64,000 nucleotides of DNA from NCBI GenBank assembly GCA_017539645.1, contig JAFYCM010000074.1, forward strand, positions 39,583 to 103,582, given 5' to 3'. Positions within the stretch are counted from its first letter, which is position 1. Each line of letters starts with the position of its first letter. Positions 50,559-61,200 of the stretch are shown piece by piece. The notes under the pieces were generated by a model that was not told the DNA's origin, ran no database searches, and saw nothing but the letters and a program-made list of their open reading frames with translations. This DNA comes from Bacteroidales bacterium. Its GTDB lineage: Bacteria > Bacteroidota > Bacteroidia > Bacteroidales > Marinilabiliaceae. Position numbers and translations under genes: made by a program.

Positions 50559-51311
50559 ATGCTCTCTATAAAGAATTTACACGCCGAGATAGACGGAAAA
50601 GAGATTCTCCGCGGAATCAACCTCGAGATAAAGGCAGGCGAGACGCACGCCATCATGGGACCAAACGGTTCGGGCAAGTCGACGCTTTCGGCTGTCTTGG
50701 CGGGCAATCCTATGTATAACGTCACGGCTGGCGAGGTCACTTTCAATGGCAAGAACTTGCTCGAGATGACGCCCGATAAGCGCGCCAACGAAGGCATCTT
50801 CCTCTCGTTTCAGTATCCTACCGAGATTCCTGGCGTGTCGATGACCAACTTCATGCGCGCGGCTGTGAATAGTAAGCGTAAATATCAAGGTCTTGAACCA
50901 CTTTCGGCAACAGATTTCTTGAAGCTTATGAAGGAGAAACGCCAGATTGTTGAACTCGACTCGAAACTTGCTTCTCGCTCTGTGAATGCTGGCTTTTCGG
51001 GTGGCGAGAAGAAACGCAACGAGGTTTTCCAGATGGCTATGCTCAACCCTTCGCTCCGCATCCTCGATGAGACGGATTCGGGTCTCGATATTGATGCACT
51101 TCGCGTTGTGGCAGAGGGTGTTACGGCATTGAAGACGAAAGAGAACGCTACGGTGGTGATTACTCACTATCAGCGACTTCTCGACTACATAGTGCCCGAC
51201 TACATACATATTCTCTACCATGGCCGCATAGTTATGACGGGTGGCAAAGAACTTGCGCTCGACCTTGAAAAGCGCGGCTACGATTGGATAAAAGAGCAGT
51301 TCAAAGATTAG
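50559..51311 (+). CDS. sufC: Fe-S assembly ATPase SufC
   Basis: 250-residue ABC-type ATPase that drives SufB/SufD. Seen: Walker A AIMGPNGSGKSTLSAVLAGN (about 31-50), signature GFSGGEKKRNEVFQMAMLNP and Walker B RILDETDSGLDIDALRVVAE, where the family-specific E-T-D-S-G-L-D replaces the usual D-E-P-T-S-G. H-loop VVITHYQRLLDYI is present. It lies 32 nt after sufB and 6 nt before sufD. Confidence 0.96.
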   Translation: MLSIKNLHAEIDGKEILRGINLEIKAGETHAIMGPNGSGKSTLSAVLAGNPMYNVTAGEVTFNGKNLLEMTPDKRANEGIFLSFQYPTEIPGVSMTNFMRAAVNSKRKYQGLEPLSATDFLKLMKEKRQIVELDSKLASRSVNAGFSGGEKKRNEVFQMAMLNPSLRILDETDSGLDIDALRVVAEGVTALKTKENATVVITHYQRLLDYIVPDYIHILYHGRIVMTGGKELALDLEKRGYDWIKEQFKD

Positions 51312-51317
51312 TTTGAT

Positions 51318-52346
51318 ATGAATACAACTGCGTTTCTGCTCGACGAAATTCTGCCCACCCGCAAAAGCGAGGATTATCTCTACACCGATGTGGCTCAGTT
51401 CACTGCTGGTATTGAGACCGTTACGACTGCCGTATGTGCCGATGCCGACAGCGTAGTAGACTTTGCACTGCCAGAAGGCGAGACGGACAAACCGGCGCTC
51501 TTCGTGGCGTCGAAGGCTAAGAAAGCTGCATATTACGCGCTCGAGGGTCAGTCGGACGAAGTTAAGTATATAAATATTGACGATGCGGCTGACAATGAGA
51601 TTGTTGCGCGTGCTATAATTATAGACGTAAAAGCGAATGCAAAGCGCAACGTGGTTGTGAACTTTGCTTCGCAGAGCGGATTTTCGGCCGTAGATATATA
51701 CATAAAAATGGCTGCCGAGAGTGCGGCTAACGTTGTGCTGTGGCAAGATAAACCCACCAAGGCACGCATATTTACGCATACCATTGTAGATATGCAGAAG
51801 TCGGCTCGCTTGAATATATCTACTATAAATATTCGTGCGGCGCAAGTGCGTAATAATCTTAGAATTAATTATTTAGGTGAGAATGCAGAGTCGCAAATTT
51901 CGGGGCTCTACATTGCTGCCGACGATAATAGAATAGACAATTTCACCATTGTGCGTCACGCCGTGGGGCATTGTACGTGCGAGCAGCTCTACAAAGGTGT
52001 GTTATCTGGCAAGGCAGTTACTGCCTTTAGTGGATTGATAGTGGTTGAACCCGATGCGCAAAAGACGCTTGCTAATCAGGTGAATCGCAGCATGTTGCTC
52101 AGTAAAGATGCGCGTGCATACGCCAAACCTCAGCTCGAGATTTATGCCGACGATGTTCGTTGCAACCACGGTTCTACGACTGGTCAGATAGACAAAGATC
52201 AGCTCTTCTATATGCAGGCTCGCGGCATCAGCGAAGAGGAGGCTCGACAGATGCTTGTGGCTGCCTTTGTATGCGAGATAGCTGAGCGTGTGCCTATTGC
52301 GCAAATGGCTGATAGCCTTGTTGATAGTATAAAAAACTCACTCTAA
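51318..52346 (+). CDS. sufD: Fe-S assembly protein SufD
   Basis: 342 residues, the SufB paralogue of the complex. The N-terminal PTRKSEDYLYTDVAQF is the SufD start motif. The beta-helix core follows (VVNFASQSGFSAVDIYIKMA, ARLNISTINIRAAQVRNNLR), then SGLIVVEPDAQKTLANQVNR, and the conserved C-terminus DVRCNHGSTTGQIDKDQLFY, then YMQARGISEEEARQMLVAAF. It is shorter than E. coli SufD (about 420) because of a reduced N-terminal region, as is usual in Bacteroidetes. Confidence 0.94.
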   Translation: MNTTAFLLDEILPTRKSEDYLYTDVAQFTAGIETVTTAVCADADSVVDFALPEGETDKPALFVASKAKKAAYYALEGQSDEVKYINIDDAADNEIVARAIIIDVKANAKRNVVVNFASQSGFSAVDIYIKMAAESAANVVLWQDKPTKARIFTHTIVDMQKSARLNISTINIRAAQVRNNLRINYLGENAESQISGLYIAADDNRIDNFTIVRHAVGHCTCEQLYKGVLSGKAVTAFSGLIVVEPDAQKTLANQVNRSMLLSKDARAYAKPQLEIYADDVRCNHGSTTGQIDKDQLFYMQARGISEEEARQMLVAAFVCEIAERVPIAQMADSLVDSIKNSL

Positions 52347-52352
52347 CGAAAT

Positions 52353-53576
52353 ATGATTTTCGATATAAATTTTTTTCGTTCGCAATTTCCCATACTTAAG
52401 CAGGAAATTTATGGGAAGCCACTTATCTACTTAGATAATGGCGCTACGACGCAGAAGCCGCATAGCGTGTTGGAGAAAATGCGCGATGTGTACGAAAACT
52501 ACAATAGCAACGTGCATCGTGGAGTGCATCACTTGAGCAATCTATGTACGGATATGCACGAAAATGCGCGCAAACGTGTGGCTGAGCATATCAATGCCCA
52601 ATCCGACCGCGAGATTGTATTTACGCGTGGCACTACGGAGTCGATAAATCTGCTTGCATATTCGTTTGGTGAGTCGTATTGCAACGAAGGCGATGAGATT
52701 ATCATCTCCACCATGGAACACCATTCCAACATTGTGCCTTGGCAGTTGCTTTGCGAGCGCAAGAAGATGAATCTTCGCGTGGCACCTATCGATGCCAATG
52801 GTTGCCTCATTTTGCCAGAACTCTATAAACTTTTCAACGAGCGCACCAAGTTGCTCGCCATCACTCACGTATCGAATGTTACGGGTATTATCAATCCCGT
52901 AGAAGAGATTGTGAATGAGGCTCATGCGCATCATATTCCTGTACTTATAGATGCAGCTCAGAGTATGCCGCACATGCTTGTCGATGTGCAAGCTATCGAC
53001 TGCGACTTTATGGCGTTCAGCGGTCACAAAATGTACGGCCCGAATGGCATTGGTGTGCTTTACGGTCGTCGTCGATTTATGGACGATATGGTGCCATACC
53101 AAGCTGGCGGTGCTATGATTGACAAAGTGACGCTCGAAAAGACAACGTTCCTTCCATCGCCTCACCGCTTCGAAGCTGGAACGCCCGACTACGTTGGCGC
53201 TATAGGTCTTGCAAGTGCTGTAGATTACATAGAAAACATTGGCAAAAAAGCCATCTGCGACCACGAGAAACACCTTGTGGAGTATGCTCTCGAAGGCTTG
53301 CGAGCTATCGATGGTGTACGTATCATCGGCGAGGCAGAAGAGCGTGCCGGCGTGGTGTCGTTCCTCGTTGGCAATGCGCATCCATACGACACTGGCATGA
53401 TACTCGACAAGATGGGCATAGCAGTTCGCACTGGACATCACTGCGCACAGCCGCTGATGGCACATTTCGGCATTCCAGGCACGGTGCGTGCTTCGTTTGC
53501 TATATATAATAATACCAACGACGTTGACGCGCTTATCGATGGTGTGCGCAAGGTCAAGACGATGCTTTGTAAATAG
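52353..53576 (+). CDS. sufS: Cysteine desulfurase SufS
   Basis: 407-residue PLP enzyme taking sulfur from cysteine for the Suf complex. Seen: PLIYLDNGATTQKPHSVLEK, NVHRGVHHLSNLCTDMHENA, ISTMEHHSNIVPWQLLC, the PLP lysine in CDFMAFSGHKMYGPNGIGVL, and the active-site Cys in AVRTGHHCAQPLMAHFGIPG (about residue 358). Class II desulfurase of the SufS type. It starts 6 nt after sufD. No sufE or sufU partner is in the window. Confidence 0.96.
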   Translation: MIFDINFFRSQFPILKQEIYGKPLIYLDNGATTQKPHSVLEKMRDVYENYNSNVHRGVHHLSNLCTDMHENARKRVAEHINAQSDREIVFTRGTTESINLLAYSFGESYCNEGDEIIISTMEHHSNIVPWQLLCERKKMNLRVAPIDANGCLILPELYKLFNERTKLLAITHVSNVTGIINPVEEIVNEAHAHHIPVLIDAAQSMPHMLVDVQAIDCDFMAFSGHKMYGPNGIGVLYGRRRFMDDMVPYQAGGAMIDKVTLEKTTFLPSPHRFEAGTPDYVGAIGLASAVDYIENIGKKAICDHEKHLVEYALEGLRAIDGVRIIGEAEERAGVVSFLVGNAHPYDTGMILDKMGIAVRTGHHCAQPLMAHFGIPGTVRASFAIYNNTNDVDALIDGVRKVKTMLCK

Positions 53577-53605
53577 TTATAGTGTAAATATTTATATAGA
53601 TAGAA

Positions 53606-54640
53606 ATGGCTGAAAGTCTTCAAGAATTAGGCGAGTTTGGTCTCATAAATAGAATAAAAGAGAGCGTAAAACTTACCAACGCAACCACCGTGAAAGGCAT
53701 TGGCGACGACTGCGCCGTGATAGCTCCCACGCCTGGTATGCGTCAAGTGGTGACGACCGATTTGTTGCTCGAGGGCATACATTTCGATCTTACATATTGT
53801 CCGCTCAAACACCTTGGCTATAAGGCAGTAGCTGTTAATTTGAGCGATATTTATGCTATGAATGCTAAGCCTCAGCAGATTACGGTGTCGATAGGCGTGT
53901 CGGCAAAGTTCGATTTGGCAGCTATCGACGAGCTCTATTCGGGCATGTTGCTCTGCTGTGAGCGCTACGGCGTTGACCTCGTTGGTGGCGACACAAGTTC
54001 GTCGCTTACTGGTTTGAACATAAGTATCACGGCCATTGGCGAAGTTGCTCCCGAGAAGATTGTCTACCGTAGCGGCGCTAAAGAGAATGAAATTGTCTGC
54101 GTATCAGGCGATTTGGGTGCTGCATATATGGGACTTCAGTTGCTCGAACGTGAGAAACGCGTGCTCAAAGGACAGAACGACCAACGCCCAGAGTTCGACG
54201 GCTACGACTACATACTCGAACGCCAACTCAAGCCAGAGCCACGCCGCGACGTCATTGAGTTCCTCGATAAGATTGGCGTTGTACCAACATCGATGATGGA
54301 TATTAGCGATGGACTTTCGTCGGAAATGCTGCATATGTGCACTGCGTCGGATTTGGGCTGCCGTATATATGAAGAGAAAATACCTATCGACCACGTTACG
54401 CGCAACATGGCTGAGGAGCTCAACTTCAGCCCAGTGATAGCAGCGCTCAACGGCGGCGAGGACTACGAATTGCTCTTCACCATAAAGCAAGAAGATTACC
54501 AGAAATTCCAGTCGATGCCTGGACCTAACATTTTTGCCATTGGTTATATGTGCAATAAAGACAAAGGCCGCCGCTTGATAACCACGGCTGGCGATGAGTC
54601 CGATTTGATGGCGCAAGGCTGGAGAGCGTGGAGTAAATAA
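53606..54640 (+). CDS. thiL: Thiamine-monophosphate kinase
   Basis: Phosphorylates thiamine monophosphate to the cofactor TPP, which KorB requires. 344 residues. Seen: GEFGLINRIKES, KGIGDDCAVIAPTPGMRQVV, TTDLLLEGIHFDL, DLVGGDTSSSLTGLNISITA, PTSMMDISDGLSSEMLHMCT and ALNGGEDYELLFTIKQEDYQ. All are ATP/Mg-binding motifs of the AIR-synthase-like fold. It lies 29 nt after sufS and 15 nt before ruvA in the same direction, so possibly part of the same transcript. Confidence 0.95.
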   Translation: MAESLQELGEFGLINRIKESVKLTNATTVKGIGDDCAVIAPTPGMRQVVTTDLLLEGIHFDLTYCPLKHLGYKAVAVNLSDIYAMNAKPQQITVSIGVSAKFDLAAIDELYSGMLLCCERYGVDLVGGDTSSSLTGLNISITAIGEVAPEKIVYRSGAKENEIVCVSGDLGAAYMGLQLLEREKRVLKGQNDQRPEFDGYDYILERQLKPEPRRDVIEFLDKIGVVPTSMMDISDGLSSEMLHMCTASDLGCRIYEEKIPIDHVTRNMAEELNFSPVIAALNGGEDYELLFTIKQEDYQKFQSMPGPNIFAIGYMCNKDKGRRLITTAGDESDLMAQGWRAWSK

Positions 54641-54655
54641 TACATACTTATAAAT

Positions 54656-55243
54656 ATGATTGACTACATCAGCGGAAAACTTGCCGAAGTGACGCCAACC
54701 TACGTAGTGATAGACTGCGGTGGTGTGGGTTACGGTCTTTGTGTGTCGCTAACTACATATAGCGCTATAAATGGTCAGGATAGTGCAAAACTTCTTGTCT
54801 ATGAGGCTATTCGCGAAGATGCATACGTACTCTACGGCTTCGCAACGGCTGCCGAACGCGATATGTTCAAAATGCTCATTTCGGTGAGCGGCGTTGGCGC
54901 AAACACAGCGCGCATAATACTTTCGGCATATCCAATAGCAGAACTTCAACGAGCCATAGCATCGGAAGATGTGAAGATGATAAGCAGCGTGAAAGGCATT
55001 GGCGCTAAAACGGCGCAGCGCCTCATAGTTGAGCTGAAAGAGAAGGTGATGAAGCTCGGTGTAGATTTGGGTGAAAATATTTCTGCAGCCGTAGACAATA
55101 AAATCCGCGAAGATGCGTTAGAAGCATTGGAAGTATTGGGCTTCAACAAACAAGCGGCAGCCAAGATGGTGGATAAACTTCTGAAAGAGAATCCGCAAAT
55201 GGCTGTAGAAGTGGTGGTTAAGACCGCCATAAAACTACTATAA
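54656..55243 (+). CDS. ruvA: Holliday junction helicase subunit RuvA
   Basis: 195 residues; binds four-way junctions and recruits the RuvB motor. Seen: MIDYISGKLAEVTPTYVVID (OB-fold start), REDAYVLYGFATAAERDMFK, two HhH motifs (ISVSGVGANTARIILSAYPI and ISSVKGIGAKTAQRLIVELK), and the flexible linker plus C-terminal domain III (REDALEALEVLGFNKQAAAK), which binds RuvB. No ruvB or ruvC is nearby. It is directly followed by sprA, an arrangement often seen in Bacteroidetes. Confidence 0.96.
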   Translation: MIDYISGKLAEVTPTYVVIDCGGVGYGLCVSLTTYSAINGQDSAKLLVYEAIREDAYVLYGFATAAERDMFKMLISVSGVGANTARIILSAYPIAELQRAIASEDVKMISSVKGIGAKTAQRLIVELKEKVMKLGVDLGENISAAVDNKIREDALEALEVLGFNKQAAAKMVDKLLKENPQMAVEVVVKTAIKLL

Positions 55244-55269
55244 CCTCAGGAAGAGAGACAGAGAACGAC

Positions 55270-58200
55270 GTGAAGATTAAGATAGCATACACTGTGGCGG
55301 CAGCGGTTGCCATAGGCGCATTAGCGGTAGTAGCAGCTACGCCGCTGGCGCGTCCTATTTTTAGCGCTATCTCTATGCCCGAAGCACGTCCCGAGCCGCA
55401 AATGGCTGTGGCAGACACCACTAAACTTCGCTATCCTATAGCCGACGAAGGTTCTGTGCCAACGCAAGCCGGGCAAGAGCGTGGCTCGTCGTTCGATTTG
55501 AAAAATCCATCCAATGCGGAATATGATGCTGTGTACGATCCTACTACGCAGACTGTCACCATCTATCGCAAGATTGGTGGTATGAATATCCGCCTGCCTT
55601 ACACCATGACGTTGCAAGAGTATCAGAACGATGCGGTGCGCCGTTCGATGCTCAACTATTGGGCGTCGAAGAGTAAGCAGCGCCCAGAAGGTCTGTTGGC
55701 TGAAGGCGAGGAGAAACAGAAAAATACGTTGCTCAACTCGAAGTGGAAAGTCAATTCCGACCTCTTCACCAGCGTCTTTGGTTCCGACCAGATAACTATG
55801 CGTATGCAAGGTCAAGCTAAGGTGAGCCTCGGTATACAGTATAACCGCATCGACAACCCGACGCTGCAAGAGCGCATGCGCAAAACTACAAGTTTCGACT
55901 TCGACGAGGAGGTGCAGATTAACCTCAATGCGCAGATTGGTGAGCGCATGAAGTTTGCCATAAACTATAATACCGAAGCAACCTTCGACTTCGAAAATGA
56001 GGTGAAACTCAACTACGAAGGCACGGAGGACGACATTATACAAAACATCGAGGCTGGTAACATCAACTGGACGCTGCCCGGAACGCTCATTCAAGGCAGC
56101 CAGAGCCTTTTCGGTTTCAAGATGGATATGCGCTTCGGCAACCTCGATGTGTCTACGGTCTTCTCTCAGAAACGCGGTGAGAACCAAAGTATTACGGTGC
56201 AAAATGGATCTACATCGCAAGAGTTCGATATAGATATTACTGACTACGAAAAGAATAAACACTTCTTCCTAAGCCACCGCTTCAAGGAGAACTACGACCA
56301 GAGCCTGAGCGCCTTGCCTACCGTGACGAGCGGTGTAACTATTACCAAAGTGGAAGTGTGGATTACCAATAAAACGGGTGTATATACAAACGCTCGCAAC
56401 GTGGTGGCATTCGTCGACTTGGGCGAGACTGGCGACAATATCAGCGATCAAGCACTTTGGCGCGGTGCTGATGGTGCTTATCCAGACAACTCTGCCAACA
56501 ACCTCTATGGCGAGATGACAGGCACGCATAGCGCCATACGCAGCATAAATAGCGTAACAAGTGAGCTGCAAGGTCTGACCGACTTCAAAAATGGCCGCGA
56601 CTACGAAAAGATTGAGAACGCGCGCCTGCTGTCGCCGTCGGAATATACCATAAACGACAAACTCGGCTACATATCGCTCAATACTGCGCTCAACAACAAT
56701 GAAGTCTTAGCCGTTGCATATCAGTATACTTACAGAGGTCGTACGTATCAAGTGGGTGAATTTTCGAGCGATGGTGTTGCATCGCCTAATACGCTCATAT
56801 TGAAATTGTTGAAAGGTACTACGCTTACGCCTAAGTATAAAAACTGGTCGTTGATGATGAAGAATATCTATTCGCTTGGTTCATACGACATCGAGAGTAA
56901 AGATTTCGACCTCAACGTGGTGTATTGCAACGACTCTTCGTCGACATACATAAACTACCTGAACGAAGGCAAGAAGCCTATGTATGGCGGACACAATGGT
57001 GAGACATACTTACAAATACTCAACTGCGACCGTTTGGACGCTAATAATGACGTCTCAGCCGATGGTAAGTACGACTTCGTGAACGGCTACACCATCAACG
57101 CGTCGAAGGGTAGGGTGATATTCCCCGAGCGCGAGCCATTTGGTAGCTACCTTGCCGAGAAACTCAAGGGCGAGCCAGCGCTTGCCAAGAAATATGCATT
57201 CACGGCGCTCTACGACAGTACACAAGTCTACGCTAAGCAGCAGACACAGAAGAATAAGTTCAAGATTCGCGGTAAATATCAATCGTCGTCGTCGAGCGAG
57301 ATTTCTCTCAATGCGTTCAACTTGGCGCAAGGCTCAGTCATCGTCACTGCTGGCGGTCAGGTGCTTGCCGAGAATGTGGACTATTCGGTTGACTATTCGC
57401 TCGGTCGTGTGAAGATTCTCAACCAGAGCCTTCTCAACTCGGGCACTGCCATAAATATCTCATTCGAAAACGAGTCCGCCATATCTACCGAAACGCAGAC
57501 TCTCGTTGGTGCGCACCTCAACTATAAGTTCTCCGACAACTTTAACCTCGGCGCTACCATCATACATATGAATGAAAAGCCGCTGACAAACAAAGTTTCG
57601 TATGGCGACGAATCGGTGTCGAACACGATGCTCGGCCTCGATATGAACTATAAGCACGATTTGCCATGGCTCACTTCGGCCATAGATGCGCTTCCGCTCG
57701 TAAGTACCGATGCTATGTCGAGCATAACCTTCGAGGGTGAAGTGGCTAAACTTATTCCCGGTCATGCGCGTTCGATAAATGCTGCCTATATAGACGACTT
57801 CGAAGGCTCTTCGGTGTCGTACGACATCAAGGCATGGACGGCGTGGAAACTCGCCTCTAAGCCGCAAGGACAGTCGGCGCTCTTCCCCAAGGCTGACCTC
57901 ACCAACGACCTCTCTGTGGGTTTCGACCGTGCGCGTTTGGCGTGGTATTATATCGATCCACTCTTCTTGCGCAACCTCACCACTACGCCTAACCACATAA
58001 AGAACGATGCAGATCAGCAATCGAGTCACTATGTGCGCGAGGTCTACGAAGAGGAGCTCTACCCAAACAAAGAGTCGGCTTACGGAGAATCGACCAATAT
58101 CTCGGTGCTCAACCTCGCATATTATCCTGCAGAGCGCGGTCCGTACAACTTCACAACGGATCTTACCAAAGATGGCTTCCTCGCCAATCCAGAAGATAGC

Positions 58201-61200
58201 TGGGCTGGTATTCAGCGCAAACTGGAGACTACCGACTTCGAGACCAACAACGTTGAGTACATAGAATTCTGGATGCTCGATCCGTTCATCTATAATAAAG
58301 ATGTGAATGCGGGCGGCGACCTCTATTTCAACGTTGGCTATGTTTCTGAAGACGTTTTGAAAGATGGTCGCAAGGGTTTCGAAAACGGACTCCCGACACC
58401 GAGCGAAGAATTCGTTGTGGATACTACGTCGTGGGGCTACGTGCCTACAACCAACGCACTTGTGAATGGCTTCAATACCGACCCCGCGTCGATGCGTGCG
58501 CAAGATGCTGGTTTGAACGGCATGAGCAGCGAGCGAGAACGTAATTTCTATAATAGTGCTGATTATCCGTATATTACATATATAAAACAAATGTATGCGG
58601 CTGGCGAGCTCACCCAAGATGCCTACGACGCCATAATGGAAGACCCTGCCGCCGATGACTATCACTACTATCGCGGTTCGGACTACGACAATGAGAAAAC
58701 TTCGATTCTCGACCGCTACAAACGATTCAACAATACCGAAGGCAACTCTTGCCCAACAGAATACTCGCCCGAGACATATTCTACGGCTGCATATTCTACG
58801 CCCGATAATGAGGATATGAATAGCGACTACACGCTCTCAGAAACCGAGAACTATTATCAATATCACATCTCTATTCGTCCAGATAGCATGGTGGTCGGTC
58901 ACAACTGCATTGCCGACATGATGACTACTACCGTGAAACTCAAGAATGGCAATACCGAGAGCGTCAATTGGTATCAGTTCAAAATTCCGCTTGCCGAGCC
59001 CGATGATGTCATTGGCGACATTACCGACATGAGCTCAATGCAGTTCATGCGTATGATTATGAAGAACTTCGCCGACACCTGCATCTTGCGTTTTGCTACC
59101 CTCGAACTCGTCAAGGGCGAATGGCGTAAATATTCCGATGACCTTTATGAAGATGACGCTAACCCATCGGGCGCCACGGTATTCACTACTTCTACCATAA
59201 ATATTGAGGAGAACGACCGCCGCACGCCAGTCAACTACGTGCTTCCGCCTGGCATCGACCGTACTGTCGATCCTTCGAATCCTCAGTTGCGCCAGCTCAA
59301 CGAGCAAGCCTACAGCCTCAATGTTGTAGATCTTGGCAATGGTGATGCGCGCGCTGTATATAAAACTATCAACCTCGATGTGCGTAATTACAAGCGTCTG
59401 CGTATGTATATACACGCCGAGGCTATCGATGGCTATCCGCTCGAGGATGACCAGATGTCGGCATTTATTCGCCTTGGCTCCGACTACGAGGATAACTATT
59501 ATGAATATGAAATTCCGCTCGAACTGACGCCACATGGTACCTATTCGGATAATAATGAAACGGATAGATATGCTGTATGGCCAGAAGATAACGAGTTGAA
59601 TGTGCCGCTGAGCCTCTTCACAGAATGTAAGCTTGCTCGTAATGCCGCTAAGCGCGAAGCCGGCTCTACCATTACGTTGCAGACCGTCTACTCGATGGCC
59701 GACCCCGATAAACTAAACAACCGCGTACGTATAAAAGGTAATCCTACGCTTGGCGAAGTGCAAGTGATGATGGTCGGTTTGCGAGCTCGTGGCGCCGGCA
59801 CAAAGTCGTGCGAGGTATGGATAAACGAACTTCGACTCACCGACTTCGACGAGGCTGGAGGTTGGGCTGCGCGTGGTCGTACCAACGTACAACTTGCCGA
59901 CCTTGGTAGCATTGCCGCTTCGGGTCAGTATGCGAGTGTCGGCTTTGGCTCGATAGATCAGAGCGTGTCGGAGCGTAGTATCGATGAAGATATGCAGTTC
60001 GACGTATCTACAAGTCTCGAACTTGGTAAGTTCCTCGGACCAGAATCTCGTTTGTCAATGCCGTTCTATGCATCGTATAGCAAGTCGGTGCAGACGCCTA
60101 AATATTCGCCTTACGACTCCGACGTGCTGCTCAAGACGGTGCTCAATACCGCCAAATCGAAGCACGAGCGCGACTCCATAAAGGCGATGAGCCAAACCAC
60201 CGAGACCATCAAGAGCATCAACGTAAGTAATATGCGTCTGAAGCCTAAGAAGGGTGAGCGCGCTACGCCCATTTCGCCGAGCAACCTTTCGTTTACGTAT
60301 GCATATACCACCACGCTCAAGACCGACCCCGACACCGAGCGCGACCTTAGCCGTCAGCACAACGGTGTGATTGCGTATAACTACCAGTCGGCAGCGAAAC
60401 CAATAGAGCCTTTCAAGAAGAGCTCATTGAACGCTAAGTATTTCGGTCTGTTGAAGGATTTCAGCATTTACAAAGGTCCGTCGCTGCTGGCATATCGTTG
60501 GGAGATTGCGCGCGACTATCAGGAGGTGCAAAACCGCAACGTATCGAACCCCGAATATGTTGTGCCGTTGAGCGTAAGTAAGAACTTCGACAGGAATCGT
60601 TACTTAGATTTTAGATACAACTTAACTAAGAATCTCAAATTCACCCTTTCGGCATCGAACATAGCTACTATAGACGAGCCCGATGGTCCGGTGAATAAGG
60701 ATTTGTATCCCGAAGAGTACAAAGCTTGGCGCGACTCCGTTTGGTCTCAAATATCTAAGTTCGGCCGCCCAACCGACTATCAGCATACCGCTACACTCGA
60801 TTGGACGATTCCGGTGAATAAGTTGCCATACTTAGAATTCATGAGTGCTACGGCGCAGTATAAAGCACAATATATATGGAAAGCAGGTTACCAAGGCACG
60901 GAGTACGATTGGGGTAATACTATTATGAACCGCAATACGAAGCAGCTCAACGTTATGGGTAACTTCATTACGCTATACAACAAGTCGAAGACGCTCAAGG
61001 ATTTGTATAATACGTACAACTTCTCGTCGTCGAACAAGAAGTCGCAACAGCGGCAGAACAACGGTGGGCAGACCGTGCGCTATTCGCAGAATAATATGGT
61101 TATGGAGCCAGGCAAAGCCATAACTATAACGCACAAACTAAATACCACCGATGTGCAGATAAAGGCATTCGACGAGAAAGGTCGCGGCGTGAAGGGCGTA

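Noticed and set aside
57460-58665. Long antisense open frame inside sprA
   Set aside because: A shadow of the intact SprA frame with atypical composition.
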